Part shown: in pieces, positions 7,018 through 21,269 of the stretch | How the letters are laid out: the number at the start of each line of letters is the position of its first letter | How positions within the stretch are numbered: the stretch's first letter is position 1 | Source: Geminicoccaceae bacterium | GTDB taxonomy: Bacteria > Pseudomonadota > Alphaproteobacteria > Geminicoccales > Geminicoccaceae | NCBI GenBank assembly: GCA_007694015.1 | Contig: RECO01000094.1 | Span: 1-36,870 of the forward strand | Length of the DNA: 36,870 bases | Direction: 5' to 3' | Translations under genes and position numbers: made by a program | The notes under the pieces: generated by a model | Seen by the model: only the letters and a program-made list of their open reading frames with translations | What the model was told of the DNA's origin: nothing | Database searches by the model: none

Positions 7018-7440
7018 TCAGCCCACGCCGCGCAAGGCCACGGGGCTCAGCCGGGTCAAGTCGAAGCGCAACCGTTCGACGAGTTCCAAACCGCGAACGA
7101 CGTCGGGATCGCGTGGGCTACCACTCGCGGCAACACTGCGCTGCAACCGGTTGGCAGCCGCTTCGGCGAGGCCACACAAATCTTCGAAGGATTGTGCCCC
7201 GCAACGCAGCAGATCCGCTTCAGCGGCTCCGATCTCGCCGTCGACGCCGCCCTGCGACGTCGGCCACTCGGCGCTCTCGACTTCGGCGCGCGTCATGCCG
7301 GCGAGTTCGAGGGCCTGTGCCGCCCACGCCGGTAGCGGGGTTTGGGGGGGAGAGCCCGCTAGCGCCTGGTTGCGGGGGCGGCGTTGTTCCAACACGCGCA
7401 AGCGGTGGTTGACCAAGCGGCTTTCGGCGATGACGGCCAT
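7018..7440 (-). CDS. Hypothetical protein
   Basis: A 140-residue protein, not recognised. The ATG at 7440 is preceded by GGGAGA at good spacing. The sequence is Ala/Leu/Glu-rich and mostly helical in character. It has a short basic start (ESRLVNHRLRVLEQRR), a proline-rich linker (GSPPQTPLPAW) and a longer helical part (GEIGAAEADLLRCGAQ, LAEAAANRLQRSV, GLELVERLRFDLTRL). There is no signal peptide or membrane segment. It stands alone between the paired hairpin repeats and an AT-rich region. The codon use fits the surrounding genes, so I take it as real. Confidence 0.65.
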   Translation of the reverse strand: MAVIAESRLVNHRLRVLEQRRPRNQALAGSPPQTPLPAWAAQALELAGMTRAEVESAEWPTSQGGVDGEIGAAEADLLRCGAQSFEDLCGLAEAAANRLQRSVAASGSPRDPDVVRGLELVERLRFDLTRLSPVALRGVG

Positions 7441-7673
7441 GGTGCGCGTCTCCCAGGCTTTCTGCCCCTATTGTTGCGTCATGTGCACGGATTCGGTCAA
7501 TAAAAAGTAACGCTATCATTCAAAAGTAGATAGCCGCGACGGTATTATGTCAAGTCAAATAAAACCCACAATACAAATTTCATTTATAGAAAAATTCACT
7601 AAAATTTTTCCCATTTGACGGGCACGGCGAGAGTGCTACCTGCAGGTTCGGATTCGAAGGGAGCCCTAACCGC
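7441..7673. promoter_or_regulatory. AT-rich divergent intergenic region
   Basis: This 233-bp gap separates a minus-strand gene from a plus-strand gene. Roughly 7497-7616 is strikingly AT-rich for this genome. A TTGACG at 7615-7620 could be a -35 box for the DUF502 gene, with only a weak -10 (TACCTG) 16 bases later. On the minus strand TTGACC at 7500-7495 precedes an AACAAT at an over-long 19-base spacing. The motif TATTATGTCAAGTC at 7543-7556 resembles the exact 14-mer found at 26402 and 31129. Confidence 0.45.
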
Positions 7674-8404
7674 TTGGACCGTAACTCGCCGCAGCCGCCA
7701 CTGCCGGAACCCCCGAAGTTGCCGGAAGCGCCGGAAGAGCCGCGGCCGAAACTGCTGCCGCGCCCCAGTTTGGCCGGGCGGCTGCGCAACTACTTTCTGG
7801 CGGGCGTCATCGTGCTGGCGCCCGTCAGCATCACCTTCTGGATCGTCTGGCAGGTGATCGAACTGGTCGACAGCCTGTTCAAGAGCGTTTTGCCGCCGGC
7901 CTACCACCCCGAGCGCTGGCTGCCGTTCAGCATCCCGGGCCTGGGTGCCGTGTTGATGGTCGGTCTGATCACGCTGATCGGCATGCTGACCGCGGGCTAT
8001 GTCGGCCGAAGCATCATGCGGGTGGGGGAAGCCATCCTCAACCGGATGCCCGTCATCCGGAATATCTACGGGGCGTTGAAGCAGATCTTCGTCACAGTGT
8101 TCTCCGAGCACTCGCAGTCGTTTCGCGAGGTGGTGCTGTTGGAATACCCGCGGCGGGGGACTTGGGCGATTGGCTTCGTCACCGGCACGACACGCGGTGA
8201 AATCCAGGACCGGGTCGAGCCCCGCCTGATCAACGTGTTCGTGCCGACGACACCGAACCCGACGTCGGGCTTTTTGCTCTTCGTCCCGCGCGAGGACGTG
8301 CTGAAGCTCGAGATGTCGGTCGAAGAGGGGGTCAAGATGGTCATCTCCGGCGGCATCGTCGTGCCCGAACGCCTCCAGCAGGCGGCGGCAGCCGCGTTGA
8401 GCGG

Positions 8405-10417
<2,013 letters not shown>

Positions 10418-10503
10418 GGCTATGGGGTCGTTGCGGGGCTTGCTTGGCGGCACGGTCGAATTGCGATAGATGACGGCGCCCGTACTCGAGCACGGAGATC
10501 GCC

Positions 10504-10766
10504 GTGGGTGAACCCGAAACGGTGCGTCGCAAGCGCCTCGCCTATCGCAGCCTCTATCGCGGCGTGCGCGAGACCGACATCATCTTTCGCCGCTTCGTCG
10601 ATCGGCATCTCGACGACCTGGATGGCGCGGACCTCGACCGCTACGAGGCGCTGTTGGACGAGCACGACCAGGACATCCTCTCCTGGGTGACGGGGCGCGT
10701 GCCGGTGCCCGTCCGCCACGACCACACCGTCTTTCAAAAGCTCTCGGAGGACGTGAGCGCAAACCC

Positions 10767-10770
<4 letters not shown>
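10504..10770 (+). CDS. sdhE: SdhE, FAD assembly factor of succinate dehydrogenase
   Basis: An 88-residue protein of the SdhE/Sdh5 (DUF339) family, which helps insert covalent FAD into the SdhA flavoprotein. The diagnostic RGxxE motif is present as YRGVRETDIIF near residue 18, followed by the helical core FVDRHLDDLDGADLDRYEALLDEHDQDILSWV. Length is normal. The GTG start has GGAG 6 bases upstream. Its TGA overlaps the mfd GTG, so the two are probably translationally coupled. The sdh genes themselves are not in this window. Confidence 0.95.
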
Positions 10771-14258
<3,488 letters not shown>

Positions 14259-14259
14259 G

Positions 14260-15189
14260 ATGGACGTGTTCCTCTACACCCATCCCGCTGCCCTGCAGCA
14301 CGATACGGGGCCCGGTCATCCCGAGGCGGCGATCCGCTTGCAGCGCATCTTGAAGGCGCTCGACGACACGCCCGACCTCCACCTCGTTCGCTACGAGGCA
14401 CCGCGGGCGACGCGCGACGTGTTGGCGCGCGCCCACACGGCCACTCATGTGGCCAACATCCTCGATCAAGTCCCGCTGCGCGGGCGGATGCCCATCGACG
14501 CCGACACCTGGCTCAGCCCTGGCACCGGCGAGGCGGCGCTGCGGGCAGCCGGCGGGGTGGTGGCGGCGACCGACGCGGTACTCGCCGGCCGCGCCAAGCG
14601 GGCGTTCGTTGCGATGCGGCCGCCGGGCCACCACGCCGAGCCGGCGCTCGCCATGGGCTTTTGCTTTTTCAACAACATCGCCGTCGGGGCCCACCACGCG
14701 CTGGCGGTGCATGGGCTGGAGCGCGTCGCCATCCTCGATTTCGACGTGCACCACGGCAACGGCACAGAGGCGATCTTCGAGGCCGAGCCGCGCGTGCTTT
14801 ACGCGTCGATTCACCAAGCGCCGCTCTTTCCGGGCACCGGCCACGTCGACGACGTCGGTGTGGGCAACATCGTCAACACGCCGGTGCCGGGCGGTACGAC
14901 CGGGCCGCGCTGGCGCGCCGCTCTGGAGGCGCGCATCCTGCCCGCGATGGACGCGTTTCGCCCCCAATTGGTGATGATTTCGGCCGGCTTCGACGCCCAT
15001 GCGTCCGACCCGCTGGCGAGTTTACTCCTGACCGAGACCGACTTCACCTGGGTGACCGACCGCATGGTCGAACTTGCGAACCGTCATGCCGATGGGCGAG
15101 TGGTGTCGGTGCTGGAAGGTGGCTACGATCCCGATGCCCTGGCGCGCGCCGTCGTCAGCCATCTTCGCGCGCTGGGAGTGGGGACATGA
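14260..15189 (+). CDS. Histone deacetylase-like (class II HDAC/acetylpolyamine amidohydrolase) enzyme
   Basis: A 309-residue arginase-fold zinc deacetylase. The active site is intact: RPPGHHAEP (His124-His125), LDFDVHHGNG (Asp162 and His164 as zinc ligands), SAGFDAHASDP (Asp250 the third zinc ligand) and EGGYD (Tyr289, transition-state tyrosine). In bacteria such enzymes deacetylate polyamines, small molecules or proteins; the substrate here is unknown. It starts one base after the mfd stop and overlaps xseB by 4 bases. An HDAC gene beside xseB-ispA-dxs is a recurring alphaproteobacterial arrangement as I recall it, with no known functional link. Confidence 0.95.
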   Translation: MDVFLYTHPAALQHDTGPGHPEAAIRLQRILKALDDTPDLHLVRYEAPRATRDVLARAHTATHVANILDQVPLRGRMPIDADTWLSPGTGEAALRAAGGVVAATDAVLAGRAKRAFVAMRPPGHHAEPALAMGFCFFNNIAVGAHHALAVHGLERVAILDFDVHHGNGTEAIFEAEPRVLYASIHQAPLFPGTGHVDDVGVGNIVNTPVPGGTTGPRWRAALEARILPAMDAFRPQLVMISAGFDAHASDPLASLLLTETDFTWVTDRMVELANRHADGRVVSVLEGGYDPDALARAVVSHLRALGVGT

Positions 15190-15470
15190 AGGCGGCCAAG
15201 GCCCAACCCAAGGACGTGGCGACGCTGAGCTTCGAGGAAGCCCTGGGCGAGTTGGAGAGCATCGTCGATCGCTTGGACAAAGGCGACATCGAGTTGGCCC
15301 ATTCGATCGAAGCCTACGAGCGCGGCACCGCACTCCGCCAGCACTGTGAGCGGAAACTCGACGAAGCCCGGCTCCGGGTCGAGCGGATCAGCCAGGGCAG
15401 CGACGACCAGTTCACGACGAGCCCGCTGGATCCCCTGGCGAGCGACACGCCGAATGGGGCCGGGTCGTGA
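15186..15470 (+). CDS. xseB: Exodeoxyribonuclease VII small subunit
   Basis: A 94-residue protein. XseB subunits form a helical stalk on XseA in the enzyme that degrades single-stranded DNA. The family core is clear: SFEEALGELESIVDRLDKGD then ELAHSIEAYERGTALRQHCERKL, followed by DEARLRVERI and a polar tail. It overlaps the HDAC gene (ATGA) and ispA (GTGA) by 4 bases each. The catalytic partner xseA is not in this window. Confidence 0.95.
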   Translation: MKAAKAQPKDVATLSFEEALGELESIVDRLDKGDIELAHSIEAYERGTALRQHCERKLDEARLRVERISQGSDDQFTTSPLDPLASDTPNGAGS

Positions 15471-16357
15471 GCTTCGACGACTTCACCGCGGCACGCGAGC
15501 GTCTGGTCCCGCTGATCGACCAGGAACTCCTGGCGCTCGTGCCCGAGGGAATCCACGACGCGAGCCGCCTCACGGCGGCCATGCGCTACGCTTTGATGGC
15601 GGGCGGCAAACGGGTGCGGCCACTCTTGACCGTCCTTACGGGCCGGCTGTTCGACGTCGCGGAGACGGCCGCGATCCGCATCGGTGCGGCGATCGAGTGC
15701 GTCCACACCTATTCCTTGATCCACGACGATCTGCCGGCGATGGACGACGCGCTCGAGCGACGCGGCCGGCCGACCCTGCACAAGGCGTTCGACGAGGCGA
15801 CGGCTATCCTGGCGGGCGACGCGCTGCAGGCGTTGGCGTTCGAAGCCCTGGTATCGCGCCGACTGGCGGTGCCAGTCGAGGCCAAGGTGGCGCTGGTCGG
15901 TGGCCTCGCGCGCGCGGCGGGGCTGCCCGGCATGTGCGGCGGCCAGATGCTCGATCTCGAAGCGGGCAGCACCACCCGCCTCGAGGACGTCGAACGATTG
16001 CAGGCGCTCAAAACCGGTGCGTTGATCACCTTCAGTTGCGAGGCGGGAGCATTGGCCGGCGCGGCGGGCGAGGACGCCTTGGCTGCCGTGGTCGACTATG
16101 GTCGTGCCATCGGTGCCGCCTTTCAAATCCGCGACGATCTGCTCGACGTGACGGGCGATGCGGCCGTGGTAGGCAAGGATTTGGGCCGCGACCTAGCGCA
16201 GGAAAAGGCGACCTTCGTCAGCTGCCTGGGGGTCGAAGGTGCCAGTGCGGCGCTCGCCGATGCCGTGCAAAAGGCTGAGGCTGCCTTGGATCGCTTCGGC
16301 TCGGCAGCGCGACCCCTGGCGGAGCTGGCGCGCTACATCGCGGCGCGAACCAGCTAA
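15467..16357 (+). CDS. ispA: Farnesyl diphosphate synthase (polyprenyl synthetase)
   Basis: A 296-residue prenyltransferase that condenses IPP with DMAPP/GPP to farnesyl diphosphate, the precursor of squalene, ubiquinone and undecaprenyl chains. The first aspartate-rich motif is DDLPAMDD at 87-94, preceded by [10 protein letters not shown]; the second is [10 protein letters not shown] starting at Asp223. AGGKRVRP near residue 46 binds the diphosphate. Length and motifs fit IspA (C15) rather than the longer-chain octaprenyl synthases. The GTG start overlaps the xseB stop. It feeds the hopanoid genes downstream. Confidence 0.96.
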   Translation: MSFDDFTAARERLVPLIDQELLALVPEGIHDASRLTAAMRYALMAGGKRVRPLLTVLTGRLFDVAETAAIRIGAAIECVHTYSLIHDDLPAMDDALERRGRPTLHKAFDEATAILAGDALQALAFEALVSRRLAVPVEAKVALVGGLARAAGLPGMCGGQMLDLEAGSTTRLEDVERLQALKTGALITFSCEAGALAGAAGEDALAAVVDYGRAIGAAFQIRDDLLDVTGDAAVVGKDLGRDLAQEKATFVSCLGVEGASAALADAVQKAEAALDRFGSAARPLAELARYIAARTS

Positions 16358-16388
16358 ACGAACGAGCGATGCGTTGTGTGAGAGGCAT

Positions 16389-18311
16389 ATGTCGGCAACC
16401 CCCCTGCTCGATGACGTGAACGATCCGACCGACCTGCGGCGGCTGGAGGTCTCGGCCCTGGAAAAGCTGGCCGACGAGCTGCGGCAGGAGACGATCGACG
16501 CGGTCTCCCATACGGGTGGCCATCTCGGCGCCGGCCTCGGTGTGGTCGAGCTGACGGTGGCGTTGCACTACGTCTTCCAAACGCCACGCGACAAGCTGAT
16601 CTGGGACGTCGGCCATCAGGCCTATCCGCACAAGATCCTGACCGGCCGGCGTGACCGCATCCGCACGCTGCGCCAGCCAGGGGGGCTCTCCGGGTTCACC
16701 AAGCGCAGCGAGAGCGAGTACGACCCGTTCGGGGCCGCGCATAGCTCGACCTCGATCTCGGCCGGCCTCGGCATGGCCGCCGCCCGCGACCTTGGCAAGG
16801 ACGCCTTCAACGTCGTGGCGGTCATCGGCGACGGGGCGATGACCGCCGGCATGGCCTACGAGGCGATGAACAACGCCGGCGCCAGCAAGTCGCGGCTGAT
16901 CGTCATCCTCAACGACAACGACATGTCGATTGCGCCCAATGTCGGCGCCTTGAACAACTACCTGTCGCGGGTGGTCTCGTCGTCGCCGTTCCGCACGGCC
17001 CGCGACGTGATGAAGCAGCTCACCCACTATTTCCCGAAGCCGCTCGCGAAGGCGGCGGCCAAGGCCGAGGGCAAGGCGCGCAGCCTGATGACGGGCGGCA
17101 TCTTGTTCGAGGAGTTGGGCTTCTACTACGTCGGGCCGGTCGATGGGCACGATCTGGAGCACTTGGTGCCCGTGCTCGAAAACGTCCGCGACAACTGCAA
17201 GACGGGGCCGGTGCTGGTCCACGTCCGAACCCAGAAGGGCAAGGGCTTCGCTCCCGCCGACGATGCGATGGACAAGTGCCACGCCGTCAACAAGTTCGAT
17301 CCGGCCACCGGCCTGCAGGTCGCCAAGACCTCGAACGCGCCGAGCTTCACCGGTGTATTCGCCAAGGCCTTGGTACAAGCGGCGGAACGCGATCCGAAGA
17401 TCGTCGGCATCACGGCAGCGATGCCCGACGGCACCGGCATCGCCAAGCTGATGGAGCGCTTTCCCGATCGCACCTTCGACGTGGGCATCGCCGAGCAGCA
17501 CGCCGTGACCTTCGCCGCCGGCATGGCGACCCAGGGCTACAAGCCCTTCTGCGCCATTTACTCGACCTTCCTTCAGCGCGCCTACGACCAGGTGGTGCAC
17601 GACGTCGCCCTGCAGAACCTGCCGGTAAGGTTCGCCATCGACCGCGCCGGTATCGTCGGTGCCGACGGCGCCACCCACGCCGGCAGTTTCGACGTCGCCT
17701 ATCTCGGTTGCTTGCCGAACATGGTCGTCATGGCGGCGAGCGACGAAGCGGAACTGGTGCACATGGTGACGACGGCTGCCGCCTACGATGGCGGGCCGAT
17801 CGCCTTCCGCTATCCGCGCGGCGAGGGGCCGGGCGTGGAGGTGCCGGAGGAAGGCCAAATCCTGCCGATCGGCAAGGGGCGTGTCCTGCGCACCGGCAGC
17901 ACGGTGGCGCTCTTGGGCTTCGGCACGCGGGTCTACGAGTGCCTCGCTGCGGCCGACCAGCTGGCGCAGCAAGGCATTTCGACCACCGTGGCCGACGCTC
18001 GCTTTGCGAAGCCCCTCGACCGCGACCTGATCACCCAGCTCGCTCGCGACCACGCCGTGCTGTTGACGGTGGAAGAGGGCAGCATCGGTGGCTTCGGCAG
18101 CGCCGTGCAGCAGCTCCTCTTGGAGGAGGGGCTGCTCGATGGCGGCCTCGTGCGGCTGCGCAGCCTCGTTCTGCCCGACCGCTACCTCGATCACGGCAAC
18201 ACCCAAGCGCTCTACGCCGAAGCCGGGCTGGACGCCAAGGCGATCGCGGCGCGCGCCTTGGCGTTGCTCGGCGGTGCGGTGCAGCAGCGGTCGACCTCGG
18301 CCGCCTCTTGA
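16389..18311 (+). CDS. dxs: 1-deoxy-D-xylulose-5-phosphate synthase
   Basis: A 640-residue thiamine-diphosphate enzyme making DXP from pyruvate and glyceraldehyde-3-phosphate, the entry step of the MEP isoprenoid pathway. I chose the ATG at 16389 ([10 protein letters not shown]) with GAGAGG before it; the frame is open further upstream within ispA. Visible are [21 protein letters not shown], the TPP/Mg loop [29 protein letters not shown] and, in the second half, [17 protein letters not shown] and [19 protein letters not shown]. Complete. It lies 31 bp after ispA and its TGA overlaps the hpnC start. Confidence 0.97.
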   Translation: MSATPLLDDVNDPTDLRRLEVSALEKLADELRQETIDAVSHTGGHLGAGLGVVELTVALHYVFQTPRDKLIWDVGHQAYPHKILTGRRDRIRTLRQPGGLSGFTKRSESEYDPFGAAHSSTSISAGLGMAAARDLGKDAFNVVAVIGDGAMTAGMAYEAMNNAGASKSRLIVILNDNDMSIAPNVGALNNYLSRVVSSSPFRTARDVMKQLTHYFPKPLAKAAAKAEGKARSLMTGGILFEELGFYYVGPVDGHDLEHLVPVLENVRDNCKTGPVLVHVRTQKGKGFAPADDAMDKCHAVNKFDPATGLQVAKTSNAPSFTGVFAKALVQAAERDPKIVGITAAMPDGTGIAKLMERFPDRTFDVGIAEQHAVTFAAGMATQGYKPFCAIYSTFLQRAYDQVVHDVALQNLPVRFAIDRAGIVGADGATHAGSFDVAYLGCLPNMVVMAASDEAELVHMVTTAAAYDGGPIAFRYPRGEGPGVEVPEEGQILPIGKGRVLRTGSTVALLGFGTRVYECLAAADQLAQQGISTTVADARFAKPLDRDLITQLARDHAVLLTVEEGSIGGFGSAVQQLLLEEGLLDGGLVRLRSLVLPDRYLDHGNTQALYAEAGLDAKAIAARALALLGGAVQQRSTSAAS

Positions 18312-19171
18312 CCGCCCAAGGTCTGGCCGACCCGTTCGAGGCGCCGTCGGGCAAGCACGCCGGCAGCGAGAACTTTCCGGTTGCCTCGTGGCTGATCCCG
18401 CGCGAGTTGCGACCGCACGCGATGGCCTTCTACACCTTCGCGCGCGCCATCGACGATGTCGCCGATTCCGACCTGTCACCGGAAGAAAAGCGCTTCCGAC
18501 TCAAAGCCTTCGACGCAGCTCTTGAGAGGCCCGACGAAGGCGGGCCGCGCGCCGCCTTGGCTCTGGCACGGAGCCTCGCCGTGACGCGGGTCAGCGCGCG
18601 TCACGGTCGCGATCTGATCCGCGCCTTCCTGCGCGACGTCGACCAAGGGCGCTACCGCGACTGGGACGATCTGATGTCGTACTGCGCGCTGTCGGCGGCA
18701 CCGGTCGGGCGCTATCTCATGGACTTGCATGGCGAAGATGCAGCACTGCACGAAGGTAGTGACCAGCTCTGCGCGGCCCTGCAGGTGATCAACCACCTCC
18801 AGGACTGCGGCGACGACTACCGCGAGATGGATCGGGTCTACATCCCCGAACCGTGGCTCCGCGCCGAAGGACTGGGGGTAGAGGTGCTGGCCGAGGCAGA
18901 GGCCGTGCCGGGGCTGCGCCGCGTGTGGGATCGGCTGCTCGACGAAACGCAAGTACTCTTGGCCCATTCCAAGCCGCTCGCTGCCCGGATCCAGAGCCGG
19001 GGCCTGGCTTTGGAGACGGCGGCGATCCAGGCACTTGCCCAGCGTCTCGTGGCGGAACTCCGCCGGCGCGATCCCTTGCGCGAGCGGGTGGTGCTGGGGC
19101 GCGGCACGATGGCCTGGGTCGGCCTTGCCGGTGCTTTTGGCGCCTGGCGACGGCGGTGGGGCCAGGGCTGA
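18308..19171 (+). CDS. hpnC: Squalene synthase-like HpnC (hydroxysqualene-forming step)
   Basis: A 287-residue enzyme of the squalene/phytoene synthase family. In the bacterial HpnCDE route, HpnD makes presqualene diphosphate from two farnesyl diphosphates, and HpnC turns that into hydroxysqualene. The N-terminus has the HpnC signature [18 protein letters not shown]. The first Asp motif is RAIDDVADS and the second [15 protein letters not shown]. The likely start is a TTG overlapping the dxs stop as TTGA, with no strong ribosome-binding site, which suggests translational coupling. The stop shares one base with the hpnB ATG. Confidence 0.93.
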   Translation: MTAQGLADPFEAPSGKHAGSENFPVASWLIPRELRPHAMAFYTFARAIDDVADSDLSPEEKRFRLKAFDAALERPDEGGPRAALALARSLAVTRVSARHGRDLIRAFLRDVDQGRYRDWDDLMSYCALSAAPVGRYLMDLHGEDAALHEGSDQLCAALQVINHLQDCGDDYREMDRVYIPEPWLRAEGLGVEVLAEAEAVPGLRRVWDRLLDETQVLLAHSKPLAARIQSRGLALETAAIQALAQRLVAELRRRDPLRERVVLGRGTMAWVGLAGAFGAWRRRWGQG

Positions 19172-20301
19172 TGCTGGAGGTCTCGGCGTTCGCGTGTCTG
19201 GCTGCGTGGCTGGTGCTTCTCTTCGCCCGCGACGGCTTTTGGCGCCAGGATCAACGCCTGGGCGAACGGGAACCGAGCCGGACACCCCCCGTCATCGCCA
19301 TCGTGCCGGCGCGCAACGAAGCGGCGACGGTCGTCGCCTGCCTGGAGGCGCTGTCAGCACAGGACTATCCGGGCGAACTCACCGTTCTGTTGGTCGACGA
19401 CGGCAGCGACGATGCGACCAACGAGCTGGCGCGAGGGGTTGCCGAGAGGAGCCTCCGGCCGATCCGCGTGCTGGCCGCACCGCCGAAGCCTCCGGGTTGG
19501 AGCGGCAAAATCGCGGCGCAAGAGGCGGGCCTCGACGCGCTCGAGGGTCTAAGCCCGGCGCCGAGCTGGTTGTGGCTGACCGATGCCGACATCGTCCACG
19601 GACCCGACGTGCTGCGGCGGCTCGTGGGTGAGGCCCTGGCCCGGCGGGTCGATCTGGCGTCGACCATGGTCCGCCTGTCGACGCGCAATGCCGTCGAGCG
19701 GTGGCTGGCCCCGGCCTTCGTCTATTTCTTCCAACTGCTCTATCCGTTTCGCGCGGTGAACGACCCGGCGCGCGGCGTCGCCGCTGCCGCTGGTGGCTGC
19801 ATTCTGGTGGATCATGCGAAGCTCCGCGCCGCTGGTGGCTTCGCGCCGATCGCGGACCAGTTGATCGACGACATCGCGCTGGCACGACTGATCCGTGCCC
19901 GCGGCGGTCGTTTGTGGCTGGGGCTGAACCATGCCAGCCACAGCGTCCGCGGCTACGACTTCGGCGCGTTCGCCAACATGGTCGCCCGGACGGCCTTCAC
20001 CGAACTCCGCCATTCCTATCCGCGGCTCGTGATATCGCTTCTGGGCTTGAGCCTCGTCTTCGTCGCACCTTGGGCGCTGCTCGTCTTGGCCGACGAGGCC
20101 GGCCGGCTGGCGGCCTTGGCCGCGTGCGTGCTGATGCTTTGGAGCTACGTACCGACGGTCCGGGCCTATGGCTTGCCACAGCTCTGGGTTGCAACCCTGC
20201 CGGTGGCGGCGGTCGCCTATATGGGGATGACCCTTCTCTCGGCGTGGCGACACGCCCGCGGTGCCGGCGCCGCCTGGCGCGGGCGGACCTATGCCGGCTG
20301 A
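19171..20301 (+). CDS. hpnB: HpnB, hopanoid-associated family 2 glycosyltransferase
   Basis: A 376-residue membrane-bound glycosyltransferase. An N-terminal membrane segment (about residues 1-18) is followed by a GT-A domain with VIAIVPARNEAATV, LLVDDGSDDAT, a WSGKIAAQEAGLD loop and the DxD-like WLWLTDADIVHG. Two or more hydrophobic segments close the C-terminus (VISLLGLSLVFVAPWALLVL and following). HpnB is named for its recurrent place in hopanoid clusters; its donor and acceptor have not been firmly established as far as I know. It sits between hpnC and hpnD, interrupting the squalene genes. The ATG overlaps the hpnC TGA. Confidence 0.92.
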   Translation: MLEVSAFACLAAWLVLLFARDGFWRQDQRLGEREPSRTPPVIAIVPARNEAATVVACLEALSAQDYPGELTVLLVDDGSDDATNELARGVAERSLRPIRVLAAPPKPPGWSGKIAAQEAGLDALEGLSPAPSWLWLTDADIVHGPDVLRRLVGEALARRVDLASTMVRLSTRNAVERWLAPAFVYFFQLLYPFRAVNDPARGVAAAAGGCILVDHAKLRAAGGFAPIADQLIDDIALARLIRARGGRLWLGLNHASHSVRGYDFGAFANMVARTAFTELRHSYPRLVISLLGLSLVFVAPWALLVLADEAGRLAALAACVLMLWSYVPTVRAYGLPQLWVATLPVAAVAYMGMTLLSAWRHARGAGAAWRGRTYAG

Positions 20302-20402
20302 GCCGCGGCAATGGCGGCCTGCATGAAGCTGGGGGTTGACCGACACCGGCGCGGCGGTTGTCCTGACGCGGCCGTGCCGTGGCCACGCCGAGCGGAGAGA
20401 CC
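20302..20402 (+). promoter_or_regulatory. 101-bp gap inside the hopanoid gene string, possible internal promoter
   Basis: This is the longest spacer within 10504-25196. It contains TTGACC at 20336-20341, a fair -35 box, but only a weak -10 (TGTCCT) 17 bases later. GGAGAG sits just before the hpnD ATG. A promoter here is possible but not supported by a good -10. Confidence 0.25.
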
Positions 20403-21269
20403 ATGAGGTCCGTGTCGTCCCTGGAACCCGATGTGGTCGATGACCGCTACGTCGATCGCGTGGTGGCCGCCGCCGGGTCGTCGTTCTTCTGGGCGATGCG
20501 GCTCTTGCCGCCACCGCGGCGGCGCATCGTCTTCGCCATCTACGCGTTCTGCCGTGAGGTGGACGACATCGCCGACGACGACCGGCCGCGGGCACAGAAG
20601 CTCCAAGACCTCCAGTTCTGGCGGGCGGAAATCGCGCGGCTTTATGCTGGCGAGCCGACCCGGCCCATCACCCGCGTGCTCGCCGGCGGCACCGGACGCT
20701 ACGGGCTTGACCGCAACGACTTCGAGGCAATCATCGACGGTATGGCGATGGACGCCGAAGGGCCGGTGGTGGCGCCGAGCCGCGCCGAACTCGATCTCTA
20801 TTGCGATCGGGTGGCGAGTGCGGTCGGCCGTTTGTGCGTGCCGGTGTTCGGCGAGCCAGGCGCGCGGGGCAGGGCGGTGGCCGACCCGCTCGGCCGGGCG
20901 CTGCAACTCACCAACATCCTGCGCGACCTCGACGAAGACGCCGCCCTCGGCCGCCTCTACCTGCCGCGGGAAGCGCTGGAGGAAGCCGGTATTCCGCTCG
21001 ATCCGACCAGAGCCATCGCCCATCCGGCATTGCCTACCGTCTGTGCCGACCTCGCCGCGGAAGCCGCTGGCTGCTACGACGCCGCCGCCGCGGCCATCCG
21101 CGCGTGCGACGGCCGCCGCATTCGGCCGGCACGGATGATGATGGCCGTCTATCGCTGCACCTTCGACCGGCTCGCCGCGCGTGGCTGGGCGGCGCCGCGA
21201 CGTGCGGTGCGACCGAGCAAGGGGCTCAAGCTTTGGATCGCACTCCGCTCGGCCTTCGGGGAGGTGTGA
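20403..21269 (+). CDS. hpnD: Presqualene diphosphate synthase HpnD
   Basis: A 288-residue squalene/phytoene synthase family enzyme that condenses two farnesyl diphosphates to presqualene diphosphate, the first committed hopanoid step in the HpnCDE route. Visible are SSFFWAMRLLPPPRRR, the first Asp motif CREVDDIADDD and the second NILRDLDEDAALGRLYLP, then CDGRRIRPARMMMAVYR. I chose the ATG at 20403 with GGAGAG upstream over the in-frame ATG at 20379. Its TGA overlaps the hpnE ATG by one base. Confidence 0.94.
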   Translation: MRSVSSLEPDVVDDRYVDRVVAAAGSSFFWAMRLLPPPRRRIVFAIYAFCREVDDIADDDRPRAQKLQDLQFWRAEIARLYAGEPTRPITRVLAGGTGRYGLDRNDFEAIIDGMAMDAEGPVVAPSRAELDLYCDRVASAVGRLCVPVFGEPGARGRAVADPLGRALQLTNILRDLDEDAALGRLYLPREALEEAGIPLDPTRAIAHPALPTVCADLAAEAAGCYDAAAAAIRACDGRRIRPARMMMAVYRCTFDRLAARGWAAPRRAVRPSKGLKLWIALRSAFGEV

